In this document: positions 1 through 6,447 of the stretch, piece by piece | How positions within the stretch are numbered: position 1 is the stretch's first letter | Layout: each line of letters begins with the position of its first letter | Assembly (NCBI GenBank): GCA_003539495.1 | Contig: DPPB01000038.1 | Span: 1-6,540, forward strand | Source: Oscillibacter sp. | GTDB taxonomy: Bacteria; Bacillota; Clostridia; Oscillospirales; Oscillospiraceae | Direction of reading: 5' to 3' | Length of the DNA stretch: 6,540 nucleotides | Translations under genes and position numbers: made by a program | The notes under the pieces: generated by a model | Seen by the model: the letters and a program-made list of their open reading frames with translations, nothing else | The model's database searches: none | Told to the model about the DNA's origin: nothing

Positions 1-2436
1 TCCCACCTTGGTTCCTGTGGTGGCAACAACGCCGGTATCCTCGTTGATGGTGGCAATGAGCGTATCACTGCTGCTCCATTTGCCGGTGGTGTAGCTGGCC
101 GTCTCACCGCCTGCCCCCAAAACCTCTGCCTTAAGCGTGGGGCGGGTGGTTTTGCCGAGGGAAATCGTATAGTCGGCGGAATCCGCTTCCGGGACGATGG
201 TCACCGTGTGCGCGGAAACTTTCTTTGCCACCGTGAACTGCCGGGTCAGGGGAAGAACATTCACCCAGTCAGGATCGGCTTTCGTGCCCTCGTTGGCCTG
301 CAGCGTCACCGTGTAGGTGCGGTCGAAAGCAGAGGGTGCGATTGCATAGTCGCTAATGGTGAATGCTTCCTTCTCTGTGTCCAGATAGACCTGCAGATGG
401 ATTGGTTCAACCGCGGAGTCGTACCTCAGCTCGAGGCAGAACGGGGCTTCCTTCGGGTCTGTGCCTGCCGGGGTGTGATAATTGCTGTATACGGTCTTGT
501 AGACCTGCTCCATGTTGGCGTTCATCGTGAACGATGCCTTGCCGTTGTCGTAGTCGGCGGTCAGTACGGTGGGAGCGTTACGCATCAAGACGCTCTTCAG
601 CGTAACGTCGGCAATCGAGTTGCTTTGATAGAGTGCGGTATCCAACGGATGGCCGAAAACATCTTCCACACCGGTCATACCATTGACGGTGACCGTGGTG
701 TCATCCGCATCCTGCACTGGGTACCAGAGCATTGCCGTGACGCCGTAGTCGTTCATGGAAAGCTCAGCGGCAGTATACTCTTCGCCATTGATAGTCACGG
801 TGGAGTTGCTAAGATTCACGAACTCGCTAAAGGTAACTGTGATGGGCACGTGCTGTCCGCTGGCATAGATTCCCGCCGGGGCCGTGACGCTTTGAATGGT
901 GGGGGCGTCCGCATCCAACAGCTTGGCGGTGACGTTGCTGTTCTTGGTGGTGGCGTAGGAATTTTGGATTTCGCCATATACATTCTTCAGATACAGTCGG
1001 AAGGGCAGCCAGTACTGCTGATTCCCTCTGTTTTGCGTGGTAGACTGCAGGGAGATGTTGACCGTTTCGCCCCTTTTAATCGTACAGCCCAGCGCTCTCG
1101 TTCTGTCGTCGCTGAGATTCAGAGATGTTCCATTGAGCTTGTACTCCGTCAGATAGAACGGGGCATGGGGTTGTGTGTCACTATTATAGCCATACGGCGC
1201 AGGGCCATTATAGGCCTCTACATCGGTACTCCAGTTAAACTCGATGCTGGCATCGATTTGGTATGGCTGATAAAATAGGGAGGAGCCGCTGGGAAGCACC
1301 GAGTTGCGGGCACCCTCCAAAATTCTGATGGTATCGCTTAGCGCAACGAAGTCCTGATTGTTGGCACCTTCGCCGATATTGTATCCATTTGCCAGCAAAG
1401 GAATATACATATCCCCCTGTATTGTTTCTGTACTTTCGTATCTTTCCTCATAGTTCGGCGCGCTCACTGATGTTTGCATTGTGGGGACGCCAACCGTCTT
1501 TTTTAGCTTGAGCTGACAGTGGTCGGCATAAGCGGCACCGTCATAGAACACCAGATTTTCCGCATCGTAAAATTCAATCATCCCCAGCAGGTCGCCATAG
1601 GAATAAGAATTCTCGAGCCAGGCTCGGTTGTCTCCTTTGGTTGTAACCTTGACAGTGATTTTACAACCACCTAAACTGAAAGTCGAGCCTACGTCATATG
1701 TCAGCTTGTAGGACCCGTCGCCTTGGGCGACCCCACTCGTCTCGCCTATCGAGACCTCCACATCGGTGATATAATCGCTGAGCTGGCCTTTTTGAATGCG
1801 GTAGGAAAAGCCGACCGGTTTTCCGCCGTATACAGTAAAAGTCCCGGAGCTCCAGATGTTGTTTGCGAGATCCTCCAGCGTTTGGCTCATCATGCTGCTC
1901 ATATCCACCGTCTCAACGCCCACAGGCGATGTGGCAGAGGCGGAATACTGCAAACTGATGCCCTGCAGCTCCAGCTGCTCCATCAGGCTATTGAGATTCT
2001 CCAGTGCTTCCCCGGTAAACTCCCTGCCGGAGAAATAGGTGTCCTTGATCCGCTGCAGCTCCTGTTCGATTTGGATCATAGTCTTCAAATCGCCCAGCGC
2101 CACCGGAGTCCCATCCACGTCGGCTATACGGGTGAGATCCGTGGCGGGATTTTCCAGCAGTTCCATGACAGCTGCCAGTGTCAACACCTGACCGTCCAGC
2201 GTGATGGTTTGATCCACCTTGAAATTGCCGTCTTGATCCAGCAGCCCTAAAGCGTTCAGCATGGAAAGCACCTGGTCGCTGCTACCGCCAGTCAGGGCGG
2301 AGAGCTGATCCAAAATCGCCTGATTTTCCTCGGGTGTGTTGCCCAGCGAATCGCTCACCGCTGCAAACACCGCTGTCGGATGCATGGTCAGCACCATGCA
2401 GCAGACGAGCAGTATGCTAAGTATTCGTTTTTTCAT
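1..2436 (-). CDS. Large secreted surface protein with Ig-like (Big_2-type) domain, partial at C-terminus
   Basis: The reverse strand is open without a stop from an ATG at 2436 to base 1, giving 812 residues; the gene continues left of the window. Residues 1-25 are a type I signal peptide: MKKR, a hydrophobic core, then a VFA|A cleavage site. There is no proper lipobox around Cys12/13. Residues 33-155 look helical, with two short DG-centred motifs (TLDGQVLTL at 79-87, DVDGTPVAL at 106-114). Residues 190-500 are beta-rich, with many aromatic residues and few cysteines. About 508-600 resemble a cadherin-like or Big-type beta sandwich (DADAPTIQSV, ITVTFSEFV, then VEDVFG). From about 740 a Big_2-like domain begins (LKAEV, KWSSSDTLIATI, TGVVATTGT). 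The ribosome site AGGAG (2452-2448) lies 11 nt before the ATG. The likely role is an extracellular adhesin or cell-wall protein; the ligand is unknown and the anchor lies outside the window. It follows a 56-codon gene by 83 nt, probably as one operon. Confidence in the gene is high, in its function low. Confidence 0.9.
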   Translation of the reverse strand, partial: MKKRILSILLVCCMVLTMHPTAVFAAVSDSLGNTPEENQAILDQLSALTGGSSDQVLSMLNALGLLDQDGNFKVDQTITLDGQVLTLAAVMELLENPATDLTRIADVDGTPVALGDLKTMIQIEQELQRIKDTYFSGREFTGEALENLNSLMEQLELQGISLQYSASATSPVGVETVDMSSMMSQTLEDLANNIWSSGTFTVYGGKPVGFSYRIQKGQLSDYITDVEVSIGETSGVAQGDGSYKLTYDVGSTFSLGGCKITVKVTTKGDNRAWLENSYSYGDLLGMIEFYDAENLVFYDGAAYADHCQLKLKKTVGVPTMQTSVSAPNYEERYESTETIQGDMYIPLLANGYNIGEGANNQDFVALSDTIRILEGARNSVLPSGSSLFYQPYQIDASIEFNWSTDVEAYNGPAPYGYNSDTQPHAPFYLTEYKLNGTSLNLSDDRTRALGCTIKRGETVNISLQSTTQNRGNQQYWLPFRLYLKNVYGEIQNSYATTKNSNVTAKLLDADAPTIQSVTAPAGIYASGQHVPITVTFSEFVNLSNSTVTINGEEYTAAELSMNDYGVTAMLWYPVQDADDTTVTVNGMTGVEDVFGHPLDTALYQSNSIADVTLKSVLMRNAPTVLTADYDNGKASFTMNANMEQVYKTVYSNYHTPAGTDPKEAPFCLELRYDSAVEPIHLQVYLDTEKEAFTISDYAIAPSAFDRTYTVTLQANEGTKADPDWVNVLPLTRQFTVAKKVSAHTVTIVPEADSADYTISLGKTTRPTLKAEVLGAGGETASYTTGKWSSSDTLIATINEDTGVVATTGTKVG

Positions 2437-2519
2437 TGGCTTTTCTTCTCCTGTTCGTGTCGGTTCGGTTTGTCCGCCCCGCCTTTTTTCTGGTTTTCTC
2501 TGTTTCTGAGCCGGATGCC

Positions 2520-2690
2520 CTACGCGGCGGTCTGCCCCTGCACTATAAGTGCGTCCGCCGCCCCGGCAAGTGCTGTGAATAACATCAGGCAGAAAGCGGA
2601 GAGGCTTATTGCCTCGCGCCGCTGCCCCCGGCGGGTGTCTTCCCGCACCCGCTGCTTGACGAATGCGACCCGTCTTGCGGTATCGTACAT
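2520..2690 (-). CDS. 56-residue basic, single-membrane-segment small protein (unknown function)
   Basis: A short reverse-strand frame runs from ATG (2690) to TAG (2520). It is supported by a strong Shine-Dalgarno sequence, AGAGGGGAG, about 10 nt before the ATG. The first 26 residues are highly basic (eight Arg and one Lys against four acidic), starting MYDTARRVAFVKQRV, and probably helical. Residues 27-50 (from AISLSAFCLM to ALIV) form one hydrophobic segment with small residues, followed by a short polar tail, QGQTAA. By the positive-inside rule the N-terminus should be cytoplasmic. The uncleaved-anchor interpretation is preferred over a signal peptide because almost nothing follows the hydrophobic stretch. 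The surface-protein gene starts 83 nt downstream on the same strand with no terminator between, so co-transcription is likely. I do not recognise a named family. It could be a small anti-sigma-like or secretion-associated partner of the surface protein, but that is a guess from position only. Confidence 0.6.
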   Translation of the reverse strand: MYDTARRVAFVKQRVREDTRRGQRREAISLSAFCLMLFTALAGAADALIVQGQTAA

Positions 2691-2722
2691 ATCGTTTGAA
2701 TCTCCCCTCTGGATTTTTTGAA

Positions 2723-3511
2723 ATGCGGCTTAAAAACCCCTTCACTTATATAGGTACAAAAAATCGGAAAAACTCTCACCCAAAATCAAAAAATTTTCAA
2801 AAAAATTTGAGACCAGATTTTCGTTTTCAGCTCACGAAAGAGGAGTATCAGAACTTGAGATGCCAAACTGGCATTTCAAGTTTTGCGCAGGACGAAAATA
2901 ATTATGGTGGTCGTAGGACTCTTCCTTATGTATTTACAGAACAGGGAATCTCTATGTTGGCGAGTGTTCTACATAGCGAAGTGGCGATTAAGGTAAGCAT
3001 TGGTATTATGCGTACATTCGTGGAAATGAGGAGATTTATTGCTAATAACGCCTTGCTTTTTGAGCGTATCAGTAATGTGGAGTTAAAACAACTGGAATAT
3101 CAAAAGCAAACGGATGAAAAATTGGATCAGATATTTGATGCTTTTAGCCTAATTGTTAGCCTGATTCAAAAAGCGGAAAAGGAAATCGTTTTAATTGATG
3201 GCTATGTGGATATAGGAACGCTGAATCTTCTCACAAAAAAGAATGAAAATGTGACTGTTGTGATGTATACATTGAAAAGAACCAAGTTATCTCAAGAAGA
3301 TGTTAATAATTTCAACAGCCAGTATCCTTTACTGGAAGTGCGGTACACGAAAGTATTTCATGATCGCTTTTTAATCTTGGATAAGAAAAATGTTTATCAT
3401 ATAGGAGCCTCCTTAAAAGATGCAGGAAAAAGTGTTTTGGAATTTCTGATTGAGGATGCTGGTATTGTGAGAGACATTCTTCAGAGATTAGAGATTGAAA
3501 CAGAGGAGTAA
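2723..3511 (+). pseudogene. Truncated ORF6N-domain (phage antirepressor-type) protein with PLD-like C-terminus
   Basis: Recognisable protein similarity starts at about 2805 with RPDFRFQLTKEEYQNL, which is the middle of an ORF6N domain. It continues through LPYVFTEQGISMLASVL and IGIMRTFVEMRRFI, the conserved second half. The usual first half, with its LDSDLAELYG-type segment, is absent. Upstream codons in frame (from ATG 2663 or ATG 2723) are low-complexity, Lys/Asn-rich and have no ribosome site, so no credible start exists. After a short helical linker (ERISNVELKQLEYQKQTDEK) comes a PLD-like domain: EIVLIDGYVDIGTLNLL, then VFHDRFLILD (H-x-R-x4-D) and YHIGASLKDAG. In the family, ORF6N proteins are phage or mobile-element DNA-binding antirepressors. 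Two further lesions are suspected: a missing linker segment at LDQIFDAFSL, and an altered stretch at GKSVLEFLIED. The gene is A+T-rich compared with both neighbours. If an unrecognised start is used it could still make a shortened protein, but decay is the better reading. Confidence 0.75.
2745..2752 (-). promoter_or_regulatory. Candidate -10 element for the small protein/surface protein unit
   Basis: The reverse strand reads TATATAAG here, about 55 nt before the small protein's ATG, and is preceded by a long T-rich tract (2755-2815) that could act as an UP-like element. No good -35 hexamer is found at 16-18 nt; the best is AGTTTT or GTTTTT. The promoter may therefore be weak, activated, or read by an alternative sigma factor. 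Confidence 0.35.
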
Positions 3512-3573
3512 AAACGCACCATATTTGGAATTCAATCATCAGGCGATAGTTGCTGACTTTGGCTGTGATCAAG

Positions 3574-3601
3574 AAGGAGCCTCGGCCAAAGGCTCCTTTT
3601 T
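3574..3601 (+). terminator. Rho-independent terminator, possibly bidirectional
   Basis: AAGGAGCC (3574-3581) pairs with GGCTCCTT (3591-3598) around a 9-nt loop and is followed by a run of five T (3597-3601). It lies 62 nt after the ORF6N-remnant stop. It also lies 26 nt beyond the methyltransferase stop on the other strand, where the same stem is followed only by TTCTTG, so leftward termination is likely weaker. Confidence 0.85.
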
Positions 3602-3626
3602 GCTTAGGCTTATGATGCTAGTCAGA

Positions 3627-4526
3627 TCACTTTCGCTGCCAGCGCCCGGAAGCGCCGCAGGGCAGTACCAGACCGCTCTCGGTGACGGGGAGGCCGATCT
3701 CTTCGGCTTCCACATGACCGCCGAACTTTTTCGTCAGGGTGGAATTCATCATATAGGACAGCACGGCGGGTTGCAATCCTGTAGTGTACGAATTGATCAG
3801 GAAGAACAGCGCATCATCGGATAAAAGCTGTGCGGTCAGTCCTACGAAATCCCAGATATTATCTTCTATTTTCCAGATCTCGCCCTTGGGTCCTCTGCCG
3901 TAGGAAGGAGGATCCATGATGATGCCGTCGTATTTGTTGCCCCGGCGGATCTCACGCTCTACGAACTTCATACAGTCGTCCACCAGCCAGCGGATAGGAG
4001 CATCGGCAAGCCCGCTGGCAGCAGCATTCTCCTTTGCCCAGCCGACCATACCCTTGGACGCATCCACATGGGTCACAGCAGCTCCCGCAGCTGCGGCGGA
4101 TACAGTGGCACCGCCGGTGTAAGCGAAGAGGTTCAGCACCTTCACGGGGCGGCCTGCCTCATGGATCAGACCGGAGAACCAGTCCCAGTTCACCGCCTGC
4201 TCCGGGAACAGACCGGTATGCTTGAAGCTGAAGGGCTTCAGATGGAAGGTCAGAGGATCAGCCTTACCGGAGGCTTCCTTCTGAAAAGGCAGGGTGTAAT
4301 GGATCGCCCATTCATCCGGCAACCGGAAGAACTCCCATTCTCCGCCGCCCTTGGCACTTCTGTGGTAATGACCGTTTTTCTGCTTCCAGCCCTTATGATC
4401 GTGGGGCGTCTTCCAGATGACCTGGGGATCCGGACGGACGAGAATATAATCTCCCCAACGCTCTAACTTTTCTCCGCTGGACGTATCCAGCACTTCATAA
4501 TCTTTCCAATTATCTGCAATCCACAT
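3627..4526 (-). CDS. Class I SAM-dependent methyltransferase, RlmI/RlmK-like (COG1092-type)
   Basis: A 299-residue cytoplasmic enzyme expected to transfer a methyl group from S-adenosylmethionine, probably to ribosomal RNA by analogy with the RlmI/RlmK group; the exact target is not known. Residues 1-100 form the N-terminal beta-rich part. A conserved family segment, HTGLFPEQAVNWDWF, lies at 103-117. The Rossmann-fold SAM site follows: motif I VLNLFAYTGGAT (130-141), the ribose-binding acidic segment THVDASKGM (152-160), WLVDDCMKFV (180-189), and the catalytic-type loop MDPPSYGRGPKGEIWKIED (204-222). The ATG at 4526 is chosen because AAAGG (4538-4534) lies 7 nt upstream and MWIADNWKDYE is a typical family opening. 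A 28-codon extension to a TTG at 4610 would read through the promoter. The gene appears monocistronic and is divergent from putP. Family assignment is confident; substrate is inferred. Confidence 0.93.
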   Translation of the reverse strand: MWIADNWKDYEVLDTSSGEKLERWGDYILVRPDPQVIWKTPHDHKGWKQKNGHYHRSAKGGGEWEFFRLPDEWAIHYTLPFQKEASGKADPLTFHLKPFSFKHTGLFPEQAVNWDWFSGLIHEAGRPVKVLNLFAYTGGATVSAAAAGAAVTHVDASKGMVGWAKENAAASGLADAPIRWLVDDCMKFVEREIRRGNKYDGIIMDPPSYGRGPKGEIWKIEDNIWDFVGLTAQLLSDDALFFLINSYTTGLQPAVLSYMMNSTLTKKFGGHVEAEEIGLPVTESGLVLPCGASGRWQRK

Positions 4527-4581
4527 ATAGAAACCTTTCTGTGTATATACTTTGTAACTGATTTTTATAGGACATAGTAAT

Positions 4582-4610
4582 AGAATATAATACCGGAGAG
4601 ACTTTTTCAA
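4582..4610 (-). promoter_or_regulatory. Sigma-A promoter for the methyltransferase gene
   Basis: On the reverse strand, TTGAAA (4610-4605) and TATTCT (4587-4582) are separated by exactly 17 nt. The predicted transcription start near 4575 leaves a leader of about 50 nt carrying the AAAGG ribosome site. Its overlap with the upstream end of the open frame supports starting the protein at 4526. Confidence 0.65.
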
Positions 4611-4725
4611 GGAATACTTGCAGAGAGTGGTTATATGGTTGAAGAACTGAACGACTTAAAAGGTGGAATGACGGAAAACTATCAAATCAGACTTTCATGC
4701 ATTACAGCGATAGCAAACTAATCTG

Positions 4726-4754
4726 TTGACGATAAGCCATTTCTTGTATATAAT
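4726..4754 (+). promoter_or_regulatory. Strong sigma-A promoter for putP
   Basis: TTGACG (4726-4731) and a perfect TATAAT (4749-4754) are separated by 17 nt. The expected start near 4761 gives a leader of about 55 nt ending in GAGGAGG (4804-4810), 5 nt before the putP ATG. The 4527-4815 spacer otherwise holds only the divergent methyltransferase promoter; 4611-4725 shows no supported feature. Confidence 0.85.
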
Positions 4755-4792
4755 AAATCGTATCACTGTATACAATTAAGAAAATGTACAAG
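4743..4792 (+). promoter_or_regulatory. Operator-like inverted repeats over the putP promoter and start site
   Basis: TTGTATA (4744-4750), overlapping the -10 box, is matched in inverted form by TATACAA (4769-4775). The second arm sits in a self-palindrome, TGTATACA (4767-4774), and a further palindrome, TGTACA, occurs at 4785-4790. The placement, across the -10 and the first transcribed bases, suits a repressor. The core resembles the TTGTATACAA-type sites of GntR-family regulators, but no regulator gene is in the window. Confidence 0.4.
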
Positions 4793-4815
4793 AAGAAAAA
4801 TTTGAGGAGGCTATT

Positions 4816-6351
4816 ATGACAGGAAATACGTTAGGCTGGGTAATTGTGGCATTCGTGCTGTACTTACTCATGATGATCGCTATCGGAGCGTTTTATGCAA
4901 AGGGCAATAACAATTCCGAAGACTACTTTTTAGGAGGCAGAAAGCTGAACGGCTTCGTCGCTGCGCTGTCCGCGCAGGCATCGGACATGAGTGGATGGCT
5001 GCTGATGGGACTGCCGGGAGCTATTTACTTAACCGGTGTCGGAGGTGACGGCTGGATCGCCATCGGACTTTTCATCGGCACGACGTTAAACTGGCTGCTC
5101 ATCGCCACGAAGCTGCGCAGATATACGATCCGCGCCAACAATTCCGTTACACTGCCGACTTATTTTGAGAACCGCTTCCATGATGAGAAGAAGGTATTGA
5201 TGACGGTTTCTTCTATTACTATTGTAGTATTTTTCCTGGTATATTGCGCTTCCGCGCTTTCTGCCGGCGGTCAGCTGTTTGAGTCTGTGTTTGGCATTGA
5301 TTATCATGTGGCACTGACCATCGGTGCGCTGGTAGTTTTGGTCTATACCTTCCTCGGCGGATTTACCGCGGTATGTGTGACAGACTTTATCCAGGGTATG
5401 CTGATGCTGGTCGGTATTCTGGCAGTACCGCTGTTCGCTTATCATTTTCTGACAACCGGCGGCACTACATTGTCAGCCGGTCTGGAAGCCAGCGGTGCCG
5501 ACAGTGCCAACTTCCTGAATCTGATGAAGAACGGTGACGGCAGTAATAATATCGTCAGCGTGATCTCCGGTCTCGGCTGGGGACTGGGATATTTCGGAAT
5601 GCCCCATATCCTGGTGAGATTTATGGCAGTCCGGGATGAGAAGGAAATGACCAAGTCCAAGGCTACTGCCATCAGCTGGGTGGCATTATCCCTGGGATTT
5701 GCAGTATTTATCGGCATCCTGGGCAGAGCCTATCTGCCGGAGCTGGTGAATGGCAATAATGAGAAGGTATTCATCGAAATGATCAAGAAGGTATTTACGA
5801 TGGAGATGCGGGCCCCGTTCATTGCAGGATTGTTCCTCTGTGGTATCCTGGCAGCGATCATGTCCACGGCGGATTCCCAGCTGTTAGTCAGCGCCTCCAG
5901 CGTAGCGGAAGATATCTTCAAGGGACTGCTCAAAAAGGATGCGGATGACAAGACGGTTATGAATGTGAGCCGTGTCACAGTACTGGTAGTAGCTGTGCTG
6001 GCTTACATCATCGCATGGAATCCGAACAACACCGTCATGGGTCTGGTATCCAATGCGTGGGCAGGTTTAGGTGCCGCCTTCGGACCGTTGGTAGTGATGT
6101 CCTTATATTGGAAGAGAACCAACTTCCCCGGAGCGGTAGCCGGAATTGTCACAGGAGCACTTGCCGTGATCATCTGGGATTACATTCCTCTCGTGGGCGG
6201 ACAGACCCTGGGCAAAGCTACCGGATTGTATTCCCTGGTAGTAGGCTTCGGGCTGGGACTTATCGCTATCATCGCAGTCAGCCTCGCTACCAAGGCTCCT
6301 TCCGAAGAAATGCTGCAGGAGTTCGAGGACGTGAAGGCGAACCGGCTGTAA
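4816..6351 (+). CDS. putP: Sodium/proline symporter (SSS family)
   Basis: A 511-residue inner-membrane transporter that couples Na+ entry to L-proline uptake, supplying proline as a nutrient or osmoprotectant. Length matches the family (E. coli PutP is 502). About 13 membrane segments are visible, beginning at residues 7-27 and ending at 466-492. Key family positions are present: Arg42 in GGRKL and the Asp57/Ser59/Gly60 set in ASDMSGWLLMGLPG (E. coli R40, D55, S57, G58), and Ser350-Thr351 in AAIMSTADSQLL (E. coli S340/T341, Na+ coordination). The conserved YTFLGGFTAV at 177-186 and GWGLGYFGMPHILVRFMA at 254-271 also match. The C-terminus is a short hydrophilic tail, EEMLQEFEDVKANRL. The start is fixed by GAGGAGG 5 nt upstream. 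It has its own promoter and terminator, so it is transcribed alone. The gene appears intact. Proline is the expected substrate, though closely related SSS carriers can differ. Confidence 0.96.
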   Translation: MTGNTLGWVIVAFVLYLLMMIAIGAFYAKGNNNSEDYFLGGRKLNGFVAALSAQASDMSGWLLMGLPGAIYLTGVGGDGWIAIGLFIGTTLNWLLIATKLRRYTIRANNSVTLPTYFENRFHDEKKVLMTVSSITIVVFFLVYCASALSAGGQLFESVFGIDYHVALTIGALVVLVYTFLGGFTAVCVTDFIQGMLMLVGILAVPLFAYHFLTTGGTTLSAGLEASGADSANFLNLMKNGDGSNNIVSVISGLGWGLGYFGMPHILVRFMAVRDEKEMTKSKATAISWVALSLGFAVFIGILGRAYLPELVNGNNEKVFIEMIKKVFTMEMRAPFIAGLFLCGILAAIMSTADSQLLVSASSVAEDIFKGLLKKDADDKTVMNVSRVTVLVVAVLAYIIAWNPNNTVMGLVSNAWAGLGAAFGPLVVMSLYWKRTNFPGAVAGIVTGALAVIIWDYIPLVGGQTLGKATGLYSLVVGFGLGLIAIIAVSLATKAPSEEMLQEFEDVKANRL

Positions 6352-6375
6352 AAATTCAATTTTTCATGATTCTGA

Positions 6376-6414
6376 AACTGCCCGGACACACTGGATTGTA
6401 CTGGGCAGTTTTTT
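6376..6414 (+). terminator. Rho-independent terminator of putP
   Basis: AACTGCCC (6376-6383) pairs with GGGCAGTT (6403-6410), and T continues to 6414. The hairpin begins 24 nt after the putP stop. The loop is fairly long (19 nt), but the 8-bp stem and T run are convincing. Confidence 0.8.
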
Positions 6415-6447
6415 ATGGGGCGAAATTCTTAATTTGTGATTGTTAGA

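Noticed and set aside
208..1278. 356-codon rightward open frame
   Set aside because: It is the antisense of the surface-protein gene, has no ribosome site and no recognisable domain, and the reverse strand has a coherent signal peptide and Ig-like protein.
1723..2250. 175-codon rightward open frame
   Set aside because: Antisense shadow of the same surface-protein gene; the composition is that of a G+C-rich mirror frame.
2380..2721. 113-codon rightward open frame across the surface-protein start and the small gene
   Set aside because: It is antisense to the signal peptide and to the 56-codon gene, with no ribosome site.
4068..4466. 132-codon rightward open frame
   Set aside because: Antisense to the methyltransferase, whose motifs are unmistakable on the other strand.
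4527..4610. 28-residue N-terminal extension of the methyltransferase to a TTG codon
   Set aside because: It overlaps the promoter, lacks a ribosome site and does not look like the family, whereas the ATG at 4526 has AAAGG at a good distance.
4635..4721. 28-codon rightward frame (MVEELNDLKGGMTENYQ...)
   Set aside because: No convincing ribosome site or promoter, no recognisable family, and it ends just before the putP promoter; length alone is not evidence.
6015..6446. 143-codon rightward frame overlapping the end of putP
   Set aside because: Out-of-frame shadow of putP that runs through the terminator; no start signal.
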